DNA of 64,000 bases from Vulcanimicrobium alpinum. GTDB lineage: Bacteria > Vulcanimicrobiota > Vulcanimicrobiia > Vulcanimicrobiales > Vulcanimicrobiaceae. The translations under genes and the position numbers were made by a program. The stretch spans positions 2,732,484 through 2,796,483 of the forward strand of contig NZ_AP025523.1 in assembly GCF_027923555.1 (NCBI RefSeq), written 5' to 3'. The notes under the pieces are model-generated. The model was not told the origin of the DNA and did no database searches. It saw nothing but the letters and a program-made list of their open reading frames with translations. Below, piece after piece: positions 46,607-55,756 of the stretch (the first letter of the stretch is position 1; the number at the start of each line of letters is the position of its first letter).

Positions 46607-48067
46607 TTAGGGCTTTGGTTCGTGCGCGACCGGCTCGGGCGGGGCGGGCGTGCCGTCGTGCTTGTCGTCGCCGAGGTTCAAGCGGATCTCTTCGTGACCC
46701 AGTTCGGCCGCTTCGTCGTGCAGGCCCATCGCCTGCGCGTCGAGCGGGTCGATCTCGCGGTTGTGCGCCTCGCCGCGCACGTCGCGATGAGCGTCGCCGC
46801 GCACGTCTCCATGAACGTCGTGGTGCGCGTCGCCGTAGTGATCGTCGTGCGCGTCGGTGTAGTGGTCGTCGTGCGCGTCGTGGTCGTCGTCGAGTGCGCC
46901 GTGCGGACTGGTCCGTTCGGGAACGCCGAAGTTGCGTTTCTCGTACTTCTCAAAGTCGACGTCATCGGCGCGGTTGCGTTTGTAGCGCACCGGTCGCGAT
47001 GCTCCGCGCGAGGCGTTCTCGCGCTCGCGTTCGCGGCGCGCGCGGCGCAGCGCGGCGATCTCTTCACGATCTTTCTGTGCCGCGGCGGCGGTTTGTGCCC
47101 GCGCCTGCGCGACCGTCTTCGGCTGCTCGAGCGACGAGCTGCGGAAGATGCGGCGATCTTTCGAACGCTTCTGCAGCACCGCGACGAGCGGCGCGGAGTA
47201 GAAGATCGAGTGGTAGCCGCCCGAGCAGATCCCGACCAGCAGGGCGAAGGCGAAGTTCTGCAGCGAGGCGCCGCCGAACGCGAGCAGCGCGACCAGCGTG
47301 ATCACGACGGTCGCCAGCGTGTTCACCGAGCGCGTCATCGTCTGCAGGATCGACGTGTTGACGATCTCGTCGAACCCCTTGCCGTCCATCACCTTGACGT
47401 TCTCGCGGATCCGGTCGAGGATGACGATCGTATCCATCACCGAGTATCCGATGACGGTCAGCACCGCGGCCAGGAACGCGTCGTCCACCCGCTTCCCGGC
47501 GATCGCGTAAATCCCGATCATCATCAGCGAGTCGCGCACGAGCGCGACGACGCAGACCCAGCCGAAGATCAGGTTCCAGCCGAAGCGGAACGCGATGTAG
47601 AGGAACTGGATCGAGATCGCGATGACGAGCGCCTTGAGCGCGTTGAAGAGGTACTCGTGCGAGAGCGACGGTCCGACCGTCGAGATCGACGAAGCGCTAC
47701 GGTCGACCGTGCCGACCGTCGCCAGCGCGCTCCACAGCGGCGCCGAGTTGTTCCCGAAGTCGTGCTGGGTCTCGATCGTCCAACGCTCGCCGACCGGCTC
47801 GCCGGGCTTCGAGAGCGTGTTGACGCGCGCGTCGGTGACCTGCACGGAGGTGAGCGCGGCGAGCAGCTTGTTCTTGTCGGCGGGCTTCGCGAACTTCACC
47901 GCGACGTCGGTGCCGCCGGTGAACGAAAGTCCCAGGCGCAGCGGCGCGCCGGTCTTCACGACGTTGAAGATCATCATCGCGACACCCAGGCCGATGATGA
48001 TGTACGAGATCGCCGAGACGGTGCGGAACCAGCCGACGACGTTCCAGTTGAGGCGCCGGAAAAACAT
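46607..48067 (-). CDS. secF: Protein translocase subunit SecF with His/Asp tail
   Basis: 486 residues; a typical SecF is about 300. Core: helix 1 (ISYIIIGLGVAMMIFNVV), the periplasmic loop, then helices with VIGYSVMDTIVILDRIRENV (family signature) and SVNTLATVVITLVALLAFGG. After about residue 320 comes a charged cytoplasmic extension (RRARREREREN), and residues 397-435 form five octapeptides of the type DAHDDHYT. SecDF uses the proton gradient to help pull exported proteins. It starts directly after the secD stop. The tail could bind metal; this is a guess. Confidence 0.94.
   Translation of the reverse strand: MFFRRLNWNVVGWFRTVSAISYIIIGLGVAMMIFNVVKTGAPLRLGLSFTGGTDVAVKFAKPADKNKLLAALTSVQVTDARVNTLSKPGEPVGERWTIETQHDFGNNSAPLWSALATVGTVDRSASSISTVGPSLSHEYLFNALKALVIAISIQFLYIAFRFGWNLIFGWVCVVALVRDSLMMIGIYAIAGKRVDDAFLAAVLTVIGYSVMDTIVILDRIRENVKVMDGKGFDEIVNTSILQTMTRSVNTLATVVITLVALLAFGGASLQNFAFALLVGICSGGYHSIFYSAPLVAVLQKRSKDRRIFRSSSLEQPKTVAQARAQTAAAAQKDREEIAALRRARRERERENASRGASRPVRYKRNRADDVDFEKYEKRNFGVPERTSPHGALDDDHDAHDDHYTDAHDDHYGDAHHDVHGDVRGDAHRDVRGEAHNREIDPLDAQAMGLHDEAAELGHEEIRLNLGDDKHDGTPAPPEPVAHEPKP
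46763..46879. repeat. 24-bp tandem repeats encoding the SecF tail
   Basis: About five 24-base units, most regular at the 46879 side (GTCGTCGTGCGCGTC recurring). They encode octapeptides that drift from DAHDDHYT through DAHHDVHG to DVRGEAH. Copy number could vary between strains. Confidence 0.75.
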
Positions 48068-49396
48068 CTAGCGGACCTCCGCCAGCGGGCCGGGCGCGGC
48101 GAGCTTGCCGCCGGCTCCGTACGCGCCCTTCGAGGTCACCAGATCGTTGTCGACGACGACGTCCATGAAGAAGCGCGTGATCACGACGGCGGTGAGCAGC
48201 GAGAACACGGTTCCCCAGAACAGCGTGTAGGCGAAGCCCTTCACCGTTCCGGTGCCGAGAACGTAGAGCACGCCCGCGCCGACGATCGTCGTGAAGTGCG
48301 AGTCGAAGACCGAACTGAACGCGCGCTGGAAGCCGATCTTCACCGCGGCGCGCAGGCTCTTGCCGGCCCACAACTCCTCTTTGAGACGCTCGAAGATCAG
48401 GACGTTCGCGTCGACCGCCATACCGATGGAGAGCACGAAGCCCGCGATCCCCGGCAGGGTCAGCACCGCGTGGGCGACCGAGAGCAGCGCGAGCAGCATC
48501 AGAACGTAGACGAAGAGCGCGAGGTCGGCGAGCACGCCCGGCAGGCGGTACACGAACGCCATGAAGAGCAGGACGAGCGCGAGGCCGACGATCGACGCGT
48601 AGAGCGACTTGACCAGGTCTTCTTTGCCGAGCTGCGGGCCGACATCGTCCTTCGAGATGATCGTCGTCGGGACGGGGAGCGCGCCGGCGTTGAGTTCGTT
48701 GGCGAGCGTCGCGACCTGATCTTCCGTGAACGTCCCGTGGATCATCCCGTCGGTCGAGATAATCCCTTCGATGCGCGCCGAGCTGACGTAGCGCTTGTCG
48801 AGAAAGATGGTGAGCTGCTGCAGCATGTGGTCGCGCGTGAGCGTCGCGAACTTGGTCGGGTTCTTCGTCGTGAAGTCGACCTGCGGCTCACCGCCCTGAC
48901 CGAAGCCCGGGTGCGCGCTCTTGAGTTCCGCGCCGGTGTAGACGACCGGTCCGCAATCCTTGTAGGCGCCGCCGCCGTCCTTCGCACCCTGCTCCGCGTA
49001 CTTCTTGTCACCGTCGGCACGGGTGACGACTTGCGGCGGGCAGATCTTGAAGTCGAGGACGGCCGACTCTTTGAGCAGGCGCTCGAGCTCGTCGGAGTTC
49101 TTCAGCGCCGGGACCTCGACGAGGAGCCGATCGGTACCGACCTTCGTGATCACCGGCTCCGAGACGCCGAGCGCGTTGACGCGCTTCTCGACGACCAGTT
49201 CGACCTGGTTCTGCACGTCCGACGTGATGGTTTTCACGTCGGGCGTGGTCTGGAGCTGGAGCAGCACGCGCGCGCCGCCCTGAAGGTCGAGGCCCAAGTG
49301 GATCTTCTGCTGGATCGGAACGATCGCCCAAATGCAGAGCCCGACGAGTGCCACAAGGAGGACCGCTTGGAACGGCCTCTTGAGCTTATTCCACAT
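48068..49396 (-). CDS. secD: Protein translocase subunit SecD
   Basis: 442 residues. First helix AVLLVALVGLCIWAIVPI, then IHLGLDLQGGARVLLQLQTT (family signature D-LQGG), the periplasmic P1 domain (LLVEVPALKNSDELERLLKE), the C-terminal helices and the signature AVDANVLIFERLKEELWAGK. With SecF it aids Sec-dependent export after SecA. It has its own well-formed promoter (49486-49514). Confidence 0.96.
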   Translation of the reverse strand: MWNKLKRPFQAVLLVALVGLCIWAIVPIQQKIHLGLDLQGGARVLLQLQTTPDVKTITSDVQNQVELVVEKRVNALGVSEPVITKVGTDRLLVEVPALKNSDELERLLKESAVLDFKICPPQVVTRADGDKKYAEQGAKDGGGAYKDCGPVVYTGAELKSAHPGFGQGGEPQVDFTTKNPTKFATLTRDHMLQQLTIFLDKRYVSSARIEGIISTDGMIHGTFTEDQVATLANELNAGALPVPTTIISKDDVGPQLGKEDLVKSLYASIVGLALVLLFMAFVYRLPGVLADLALFVYVLMLLALLSVAHAVLTLPGIAGFVLSIGMAVDANVLIFERLKEELWAGKSLRAAVKIGFQRAFSSVFDSHFTTIVGAGVLYVLGTGTVKGFAYTLFWGTVFSLLTAVVITRFFMDVVVDNDLVTSKGAYGAGGKLAAPGPLAEVR

Positions 49397-49471
49397 TACC
49401 GTTTTTCGACCGGGGAGCCGTCGACGTCACCGGGGCGCAGGGCACCCGCAAGCCGTCCTCCGGCGGGGAAG

Positions 49472-49514
49472 GGGAGAACCCCCGGATCGTAGCATGGGGG
49501 CCGAACAGCGTCAA
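49472..49514 (-). promoter_or_regulatory. secD promoter with shared start-site motif
   Basis: On the minus strand: TTGACG (49514-49509), 17-base spacer, TACGAT (49491-49486), two bases, then GGGGGTTCTCCC (49483-49472). The same 12-mer occupies the same place in the rpsF promoter. The leader is about 85 bases. Confidence 0.7.
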
Positions 49515-49577
49515 ACGACGTTGCGGTCGTCCGGACCAATGTAGGGAGAGGGGGCCCGGACTCTCGGAGGGCGCCGA

Positions 49578-50018
49578 ATGACGGACTCCAAGGGAGTTGA
49601 TGCAGGACTCCTGCAGACGCGCTATCGGCTCACGAAGCAACGCGCAGCGATCCTGCGCGCCCTCGAAGACGGTGCGCACCTGACGGCCGAAGCGATCCAC
49701 GAACGCGTGCGCGCGGAACTGCCGGCCGTGAGTCTGGGGACGATCTACCGCACCCTCGACATCCTGCGCGCGATCGGCCTGGTGCAGGTCTTCGCGCACG
49801 GCGGCGCCGCCCGCTACGAAGCCGCGCTCGATAAACACCATCATCTCGTCTGCGTCGCGTGCAACGAGATCGTGAACGTCCCCGCGCCGCAAGTCGCCGC
49901 GCTCGCTCTCGCCATCGCGCAAGACAACCGCTACTCCGGAGTCGACGCGACGCTGACGGTCAACGGAAGATGCGCGCGCTGCGCGGGGCTCGCCCGCAAC
50001 GGTACCGGCGGCGACTGA
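49578..50018 (+). CDS. Fur-family metal/peroxide regulator
   Basis: 146 residues; CGGAGG lies seven bases before the ATG. Winged helix: YRLTKQRAAILRALEDGAHL and SLGTIYRTLDILRAIGLVQV. The regulatory domain has KHHHLVCVACNEIVNV (His cluster and first CxxC) and GRCARCAGLA (second CxxC, structural zinc). It could be Fur, Zur or PerR; the sequence alone does not decide, and no target is adjacent except divergent secD. The gene ends one base before the convergent TM0106 nuclease stop. Confidence 0.9.
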   Translation: MTDSKGVDAGLLQTRYRLTKQRAAILRALEDGAHLTAEAIHERVRAELPAVSLGTIYRTLDILRAIGLVQVFAHGGAARYEAALDKHHHLVCVACNEIVNVPAPQVAALALAIAQDNRYSGVDATLTVNGRCARCAGLARNGTGGD

Positions 50019-53000
50019 CTACGCCGGGATCAAGCCCGGGAGCAGCGGCGGGACGTCGATCGGCTCGGCGCGTTCGGCGAACGCGCAGAACGACGACGCG
50101 GCGCGGAGCTGCGCGACCGTCGTGCACGACGTCGCGAGGATGCGCGGCGAGCACACCAGCACCGCAAGCGCGCGTCCGCGCGAGACGGCGACGTTGAAGC
50201 GGTTCTCCTCGAGCAGGAAGTCGGCACCGCGCGGCGCGTCCTCGGCGCTCGACGCCGCGAGGCTGTAGATGACGACGGCCGCCTCCTGGCCCTGGAACTT
50301 GTCGACGGTGCCGACCCGCACGCCGGCGCCGAAACGCATCTGCAGCGCGCGGCGCAGCGCGGCGACCTGCACGTTGTAGGGCGAGACGACCAGAATATCG
50401 TCGACGCCGATCGTGCGACGGTGCCCCTCGGCGTCAACGAACGTCCCGCCGAGCAGACCGCAGACGATCTCGCCCACGGCTTCGACCTCTTCCGGTGACG
50501 ACTGCGCGTTGCCGGCATGCTCGACCGGCACGTAGCGCAGACCCGCGCCATCGAACCACGGCGACTCGATGCGCTGGCGCGCGCACGACGCCGCCGCGCC
50601 GAGACGCCCGTCGTAAACGAGTTCGGAGATGAAGCCGCAGAGCGCGGGATGCATGCGGAACGTACGATCGAGAAAGACGCCGCGATCCCCGGCGATCGTG
50701 CCGGTGTCGCCGAGCAGGTGCGTCAGAATCGAGGCCGCGGCACCCTCCGGGTGCGTGCCGAGCGAGACGTGCGCCAACTGTAGCGGGTCGCCGAGCAGCA
50801 GCACATTCTCGGCGTTCACCGCCATCGCGATCGCGTCGGCGAGCGAGACCTGCCCCGCTTCGTCGATGACGAGGACGTCGACCGGCGCGAGATCTTTGTG
50901 CGCGAACAGCCACGACGTCCCGGCGACCAGGTTGTAGGCGGAGAAATCGGAGGTCGTCCCGACGTTGTCGAACGCCGCCTCGTCGAACAGCGGCGTGTAG
51001 CGCGACTCTACGTTCTTTCCGCTGCATTTCTTGACGCCGCGCACGACGACGTCGCGCGACGCCGCGGCGCGTTCGACCGAACGCAAGAGGTTGTGGATCG
51101 CGTGATGACTGTTCGACGTGACGCCGACGCGTTTGCCGGCCGCGAGCAGGTCGGCGATCACGTGCCCGCCGGCGTAGCTCTTCCCGGTCCCCGGCGGCCC
51201 CTGCACGACCAGTGCCGACCGATCGAGATCGAGCACGAGCGACGCGACGTCGCGCGGATCGATCGCTTCGGCGCCGGGCCGGATCGCCGGCTGCAGCGGC
51301 AGCCCCGGCAGGCGGCCGCGCAGGCGCGGGATCTCGCGGTGCAGCAGCGAGAGCGCGGCCGGGAAGCGCGCCGCGGCGCTCCCGTCGAGGACCGCGTCGG
51401 CGAAGCGCGCGAGCGCGTCCTTCTGTTCCTCGCGCTTCATCGGACCGCCGGGCCCGAGCGCCACCGGATGCGGCGACGACTCCGCGCGCTTGATCGCGAC
51501 GGTGCGCGCGTCGTCGTCGATGCGCACGATATCGACACCGAGCCCGGACGCCAGATCGACCGGCGCGATCCCCAATTTGAATTGCTGCGGCGGATAGGAA
51601 TAGGTGTAGGCGAAATTGCGATCCCGTTCGCCGACCTTGTACGGCGCGACATCCGCGCGCAGCGTCAGGCCGCCGAGCGTCTCATCGTCGTCCTCGACCG
51701 GATCGAAGCCGCCGTAGCGCTCGAGGCGGTCGAAGTACGCCCACCACACCGGCTTGTCTTCGCGCCGGTGATAGGCAAGGAGGTTCGCGAGCAGACGACG
51801 CGGCTCGCCTTCGGGTGCCTCGAGCAGCTTGCGCTGTCGCGCGTCGAGCTCGGCGTCGCGCGCGCGCTCCGCTTCCGTCGGTTCCTTCGGATCGATCGGC
51901 GCGCGCCACTCCGGCACCTCGCCGAACTGCTCGCGCGCTTCGTCGCGCAGGGTCACGAGCCAGCGATGGAGCGCGTGCGTCGAGACGCAGTCTTCTTCGT
52001 TGTACTGCACGATCGCGGCGCGCAGCGCCGAGTCGCGGCCCGGATCCATGAGATACTGCTCGAAGGCGACGATCGACTGATCGCCCTTGCGCACCTCGGC
52101 GTCGCGGCCGAATCCGTAGAACGTCTCGAGCTTCTTGATCGAGTAGCCGTCGTGCGACTGCGCCAGCGCGCCTTTCACGACGGCGTACAGATCGACGAGC
52201 ACGCCGCCGCGCAAGAGCGCGTCGACCTCGGCCTCAAGCGTACCGTGCTGCATCGCCAGCCGGCGCAGCGCCGACTTCTCGTACGACGCGTAGTGGTAGA
52301 CGTGCGCGCCGGGATGGCGGCGGCGATATGCGACGAGCCAGTCGATGAAGCGTTCGAACGCGAGCCGCTCTTCATCGCGCGTTTCGCCCCACTCGGCGCG
52401 GTAGCCGCGTTCGGGGCCGTCGACGTAGGCGCCGAAGAGGTACTCGAGCCCGCGCCCCGGCTCGTAGAGCGGGTCGCCTTCCATGTCGAAGTACACATCG
52501 GCCGGGTCCGGCGCCGGCAGCAGTGCGAAACCGCAGCCGCCGCGCGGGGCGAGAAGTTCGTAGCGCGCGATCCCCGACTCACGGTGCGCCCGCTGCAGCC
52601 GCGCCTGTCGGCGCAGAGTCGCGAACGTCGCGTCGCCGATCCCGGCGGGCTTCGCGTTGGTCGGGGCGACGGCGAGCGCAGCGAGCGTCGTGATCCCGAC
52701 GTCGTCGAGGCGCGCGATCTGTCCGCGCCGGATCCCCGCCACCTGCGAGAGGTGGTCGACCCGCTTGCGCTGCGCGTCGCAGCGCTCGAGCCACGCGCAC
52801 TGCTCGCACGCGCCGACGCGGTCGGGGACGGCGTGCGGGTCGAGCACCGGCGCCGCCGCTTCGAGCCGCGCACGCGCGGCGCGGACGTACGCGACGTAGT
52901 GCGCGGGATCGTACGTCTCTTCCCGGCCGTCGCCGTAGAGCGCGCGCAGCCGCGCCGGAAGGACGCCCTGCACCGCGGCGACGAGGTCGGCGTAGACGCA

Positions 53001-53453
53001 CAGCTGCACGACGAACGCGGCGCGTTCGCGGATCGCCAGCTTCGCGTCGGCGACGTCGTACGACCACGCGCCGAGGCGGCTCGGGACGTCGACGCGCACG
53101 AGAAAGTCGGCGCGGCCGCTCCAGCGGCTGTCGGCGAGCGTCGCCTGGTAGATCACGTCGGCGCCGGCGCGCATCAGCGCGACGGTGCGTTCGGCCGCCG
53201 CGCGGGTCGCGCGCAGGGAGCCGTCGCCCTCGTCGACCCGCACGACGTGGCGGTCCTCGGCCTCGAGCCGCGCGAGCGCGGCGCGTTCGTGCAGCGCGCC
53301 CTTGCGCGCGATGATCGCCAGGGTCGGATCGCTCGGCGGCGCCGCGATCCGCGTCTCGAGCCCGAGCGCGTTCAGCGCCAGCTTGTGCGGGCAGGCCAGA
53401 AAGTCGTTCAGATCGGAGGCCGCGTACACGACCTCCCCGTCAAGCCGCAGCAC
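50019..53453 (-). CDS. TM0106-type RecB nuclease fused to SF1 helicase
   Basis: 1144 residues from the GTG at 53453. The N-terminal RecB-like nuclease has ASDLNDFLACPHKLALNALG and residues of a PD-(D/E)xK core, with a Cys cluster (VGACEQCAWLERCDAQ) that may hold an iron-sulfur site. Next a helix-hairpin segment (GIRRGQIARLDDVGITTLAA) and an RNase H-like domain (PADVYFDMEGDPLY, VYHYASYEKSALRRLA, NEEDCVSTHALHRWL). The C-terminal helicase has QGPPGTGKSYAGGHV (Walker A), VLVIDEAGQVSLADA (Walker B) and GTVDKFQGQEAAVVIYSLAA. Probable DNA or RNA end-processing machine. Confidence 0.88.
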   Translation of the reverse strand: MLRLDGEVVYAASDLNDFLACPHKLALNALGLETRIAAPPSDPTLAIIARKGALHERAALARLEAEDRHVVRVDEGDGSLRATRAAAERTVALMRAGADVIYQATLADSRWSGRADFLVRVDVPSRLGAWSYDVADAKLAIRERAAFVVQLCVYADLVAAVQGVLPARLRALYGDGREETYDPAHYVAYVRAARARLEAAAPVLDPHAVPDRVGACEQCAWLERCDAQRKRVDHLSQVAGIRRGQIARLDDVGITTLAALAVAPTNAKPAGIGDATFATLRRQARLQRAHRESGIARYELLAPRGGCGFALLPAPDPADVYFDMEGDPLYEPGRGLEYLFGAYVDGPERGYRAEWGETRDEERLAFERFIDWLVAYRRRHPGAHVYHYASYEKSALRRLAMQHGTLEAEVDALLRGGVLVDLYAVVKGALAQSHDGYSIKKLETFYGFGRDAEVRKGDQSIVAFEQYLMDPGRDSALRAAIVQYNEEDCVSTHALHRWLVTLRDEAREQFGEVPEWRAPIDPKEPTEAERARDAELDARQRKLLEAPEGEPRRLLANLLAYHRREDKPVWWAYFDRLERYGGFDPVEDDDETLGGLTLRADVAPYKVGERDRNFAYTYSYPPQQFKLGIAPVDLASGLGVDIVRIDDDARTVAIKRAESSPHPVALGPGGPMKREEQKDALARFADAVLDGSAAARFPAALSLLHREIPRLRGRLPGLPLQPAIRPGAEAIDPRDVASLVLDLDRSALVVQGPPGTGKSYAGGHVIADLLAAGKRVGVTSNSHHAIHNLLRSVERAAASRDVVVRGVKKCSGKNVESRYTPLFDEAAFDNVGTTSDFSAYNLVAGTSWLFAHKDLAPVDVLVIDEAGQVSLADAIAMAVNAENVLLLGDPLQLAHVSLGTHPEGAAASILTHLLGDTGTIAGDRGVFLDRTFRMHPALCGFISELVYDGRLGAAASCARQRIESPWFDGAGLRYVPVEHAGNAQSSPEEVEAVGEIVCGLLGGTFVDAEGHRRTIGVDDILVVSPYNVQVAALRRALQMRFGAGVRVGTVDKFQGQEAAVVIYSLAASSAEDAPRGADFLLEENRFNVAVSRGRALAVLVCSPRILATSCTTVAQLRAASSFCAFAERAEPIDVPPLLPGLIPA

Positions 53454-53516
53454 CGGCGCTCACCCCCAGGGACACGGAGCGAGTCTCGCACCGGCGAGTG
53501 CCAGCAGGGTGGCAGC

Positions 53517-54695
53517 CTATGACGAGCCGTCGCCTCCTGGGAGCGCGAGCTCGCGGCGGGTCTCCAGATACGCCTTGGCCTTGCCGACCTCGTCGCTGAG
53601 CGCATCGACGGTGCGCTCCATCGACGAGAGCGCCTTGATGCGGTAGTCAGCCATCGAATCGATCGTCGCGCGCACGTTCGCGAACGCTTCCTTGAGCTTC
53701 TCGACGTCGATCGTCGCGCTCGCCGCGCCCTCCTGAATGCGGACGGCGTTGCTGCGCAGCATCTGCGAGGTTGCGACGATCAGGTTGGAGGTCGTCCCCT
53801 GCAGCGCGGTGATCTGGTCGAGGACGAGCTTCTGGTTCGCGACCGCCTGCGCCGTGATTACCGCGGTGCGCAGCGCCGCGACCGTCGTCGTCGTCGCGCG
53901 GTCGACGCCTTTGATCAGTTCGGCGTTGTTGCGCTTGATGAGATCGAGCGCCATGTAGCCCTGCACGTTCACGGCGAGCTGGGTCGCGATGTCCTGCTGC
54001 TTCTGGCGCGCGGCGAAGAGGATCTCCTCGCGCAGCGCGTGTGCCTTTTCCGGATCGGTCGCGTCGAGCGTATCGGCTTCTTTTTCGACCGCGTCGGCGA
54101 GCGCACGCGCGAGATAGCCGTGCTTCTCGAGTTCGCCCATCAGCGTCCACATGTTCGACTTTTCCTGCTCGATCGACGCGTTGTCGCGCAGCAGTTCGTC
54201 CTTGCCGTGGCGCAGCGCCTCGATGATCGCGTTGAGGTGACCTTGCGAGGATTCGTAGCCGCGGAAATAGTCGCGCAGTTTGTTGCCGAACGGCAGGACG
54301 CCGAGGAGCTTGCGCGGCGAGAAGAGATCGCCCTGACGTGAGGGATCGAGCTTCTCGACTGTGCTGCGCAGATCGAGCAGCGTCTTCGCGACCGGCGAGC
54401 CTTCGTCGAGCGCGGCCATCGCGCGCGTCGGCCGATCGAGCAGGCGGTTCGAGATGTTGGCGGAGCGCTGGATATCGGCGTTGCCGAGCGCCTCGAGCGT
54501 TTGCACGTACTTCTTGTAGAGATCGCTCTCGGGCGCGAGCCGGGTGAATTCGTGCGCAAGCGCCTCGGCCTGCGTTTGCAGTGCGACGCGCGCATCGGGC
54601 GGGACCGGCACTTTCCCGATCGCCTCCGCCGGCGCGACGGCCGTCACGGGCTCGGGCGGCGTCAGCATCGGCGGCTGGAGTTGATCGTCGGACAT
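53517..54695 (-). CDS. TelA-family toxic-anion-resistance protein
   Basis: 392 residues from the ATG at 54695 (GAGGAG upstream). TelA/KlaA family: SANISNRLLDRPTRAMAALD, LLGVLPFGNKLRDYFRGYES, HLNAIIEALRHGKDELLRDN, MWTLMGELEKHGYLARALAD and AVNVQGYMALDLIKRNNAEL. Mostly helical, cytoplasmic. The family is linked to tellurite and antibiotic or envelope stress, but its mechanism is unknown. It is the last gene of a four-gene operon. Confidence 0.9.
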   Translation of the reverse strand: MSDDQLQPPMLTPPEPVTAVAPAEAIGKVPVPPDARVALQTQAEALAHEFTRLAPESDLYKKYVQTLEALGNADIQRSANISNRLLDRPTRAMAALDEGSPVAKTLLDLRSTVEKLDPSRQGDLFSPRKLLGVLPFGNKLRDYFRGYESSQGHLNAIIEALRHGKDELLRDNASIEQEKSNMWTLMGELEKHGYLARALADAVEKEADTLDATDPEKAHALREEILFAARQKQQDIATQLAVNVQGYMALDLIKRNNAELIKGVDRATTTTVAALRTAVITAQAVANQKLVLDQITALQGTTSNLIVATSQMLRSNAVRIQEGAASATIDVEKLKEAFANVRATIDSMADYRIKALSSMERTVDALSDEVGKAKAYLETRRELALPGGDGSS

Positions 54696-54707
54696 GATGC
54701 TCCTCGG

Positions 54708-54896
54708 CTAGCGATCGTTGATGTCGAGTTCGCGCCTGGCGCCCGCGAGTACGCGCTCGTAGACGGCGCCGGGATCGCCGGCGCGCGGCCCGTCGCCGCC
54801 GCCGAACATGCCGGTGTCTTCCGCGACCTCGGCGGCCTCGCCGAAGGTCTTCAGCAGTTCGCCGAAACCACCGAGCAGATCGCCGAATCCGCCCAT
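54708..54896 (-). CDS. Small Gly-rich acidic protein, unknown
   Basis: 62 residues from the ATG at 54896: MGGFGDLLGGFGELLKTFGE, then EVAEDTGMFGGG and YERVLAGARRELDIN. It lies two bases after the YbjQ-repeat gene and 12 bases before telA. The amphipathic repeat LLGGFGELLKTFG suggests a membrane- or protein-binding helix. No family recognised. Confidence 0.5.
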   Translation of the reverse strand: MGGFGDLLGGFGELLKTFGEAAEVAEDTGMFGGGDGPRAGDPGAVYERVLAGARRELDINDR

Positions 54897-54898
54897 CG

Positions 54899-55756
54899 TC
54901 AGTCGTTCAATCCGACCTGGAAGGTCAACGGTACGGGCTTCGGTTCGCCGCGCTTCTCGACCGACGTCCCGATCGCCATGAACTCGATCACGTGCGGGCT
55001 CCAGATGTGGGTCTTCTCGACGATCTGCATCCCGATGATCCCGTCGGCGCCGTGCGCTTCGGCTTCCGCCTGCATGCGGCTCATCGCGAGTTCGCGCGCG
55101 TCGTAGATCGCCTCGGTGTAGTTGTTGAGTTCGACGTTGTTGCCGAGCGTGCGCATCGCCTGCATGAAGCCCTGGTGCGCAATGTGGTACACGCAATTGC
55201 CCAGTACGAGTTCGCGCGGAACGTAGCCGGTCGAGGTGACGAGCTTGTAGAAATCCTGGACGCTGAAATCCGAGGTGAACGGTTTGTTGTCGCGCGTGCG
55301 CCACGTCCCGGAGTTCTCCGGCCCCTTCACCGCCGTCCCAACCGCGATGAACTCCAGCGCGTTCTCGGCCCACGCGTAGCCGCCGACTTCAAGCCGCACG
55401 CCGACGATGCCGTCGGCGCCCAGCACGTCGGCTTCTTCTTCCATCCGCGACATCGCGAACTCGCGCGCCTCGTACATCGCGGCGCTCAGATACTGCAGTT
55501 CCTGATTCTGATAGAAGTTGCCGTACTGGATCCCGACGTGGTAGATCGAACTGCCGAGGACGAGTCCCAACGGCCGCCATCCCAGCTGTTCGAGCAGGAC
55601 GAACTCCGAGACCGAAAGATCGCTGGTGAAGAGCGGCGGTCCGCCTTCGCCGCGCATCCGGCGCAGCCGCGAGACCGCATCGAGCGGGACGCCGCCTTGC
55701 GTCGTGTTCACGTTCGATTGCTGCTGCTGGTTGCGTCCGCCGCCGAAGAAACTCAT
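54899..55756 (-). CDS. Protein with two YbjQ-like domains
   Basis: 285 residues from the ATG at 55756 (GGGAG upstream). After a Gln-rich start, two similar domains follow: first FTSDLSVSEFVLLEQLGWRP to ENALEFIAVGTAV, second FTSDFSVQDFYKLVTSTGYV to PHVIEFMAIGTSV. Each has the YbjQ hallmark AREFAMSRMEEEADVLGADG / ARELAMSRMQAEAEAHGADG. YbjQ proteins form pentameric rings and are annotated as heavy-metal-binding without firm proof. It overlaps the upstream gene by ATGA. Confidence 0.8.
   Translation of the reverse strand: MSFFGGGRNQQQQSNVNTTQGGVPLDAVSRLRRMRGEGGPPLFTSDLSVSEFVLLEQLGWRPLGLVLGSSIYHVGIQYGNFYQNQELQYLSAAMYEAREFAMSRMEEEADVLGADGIVGVRLEVGGYAWAENALEFIAVGTAVKGPENSGTWRTRDNKPFTSDFSVQDFYKLVTSTGYVPRELVLGNCVYHIAHQGFMQAMRTLGNNVELNNYTEAIYDARELAMSRMQAEAEAHGADGIIGMQIVEKTHIWSPHVIEFMAIGTSVEKRGEPKPVPLTFQVGLND

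Noticed and set aside
46616-49492. Very long plus-strand ORF opposite secD and secF
   Set aside because: It is a GC-driven antisense shadow: secD and secF on the other strand have full family motifs, and the plus-strand translation has none.
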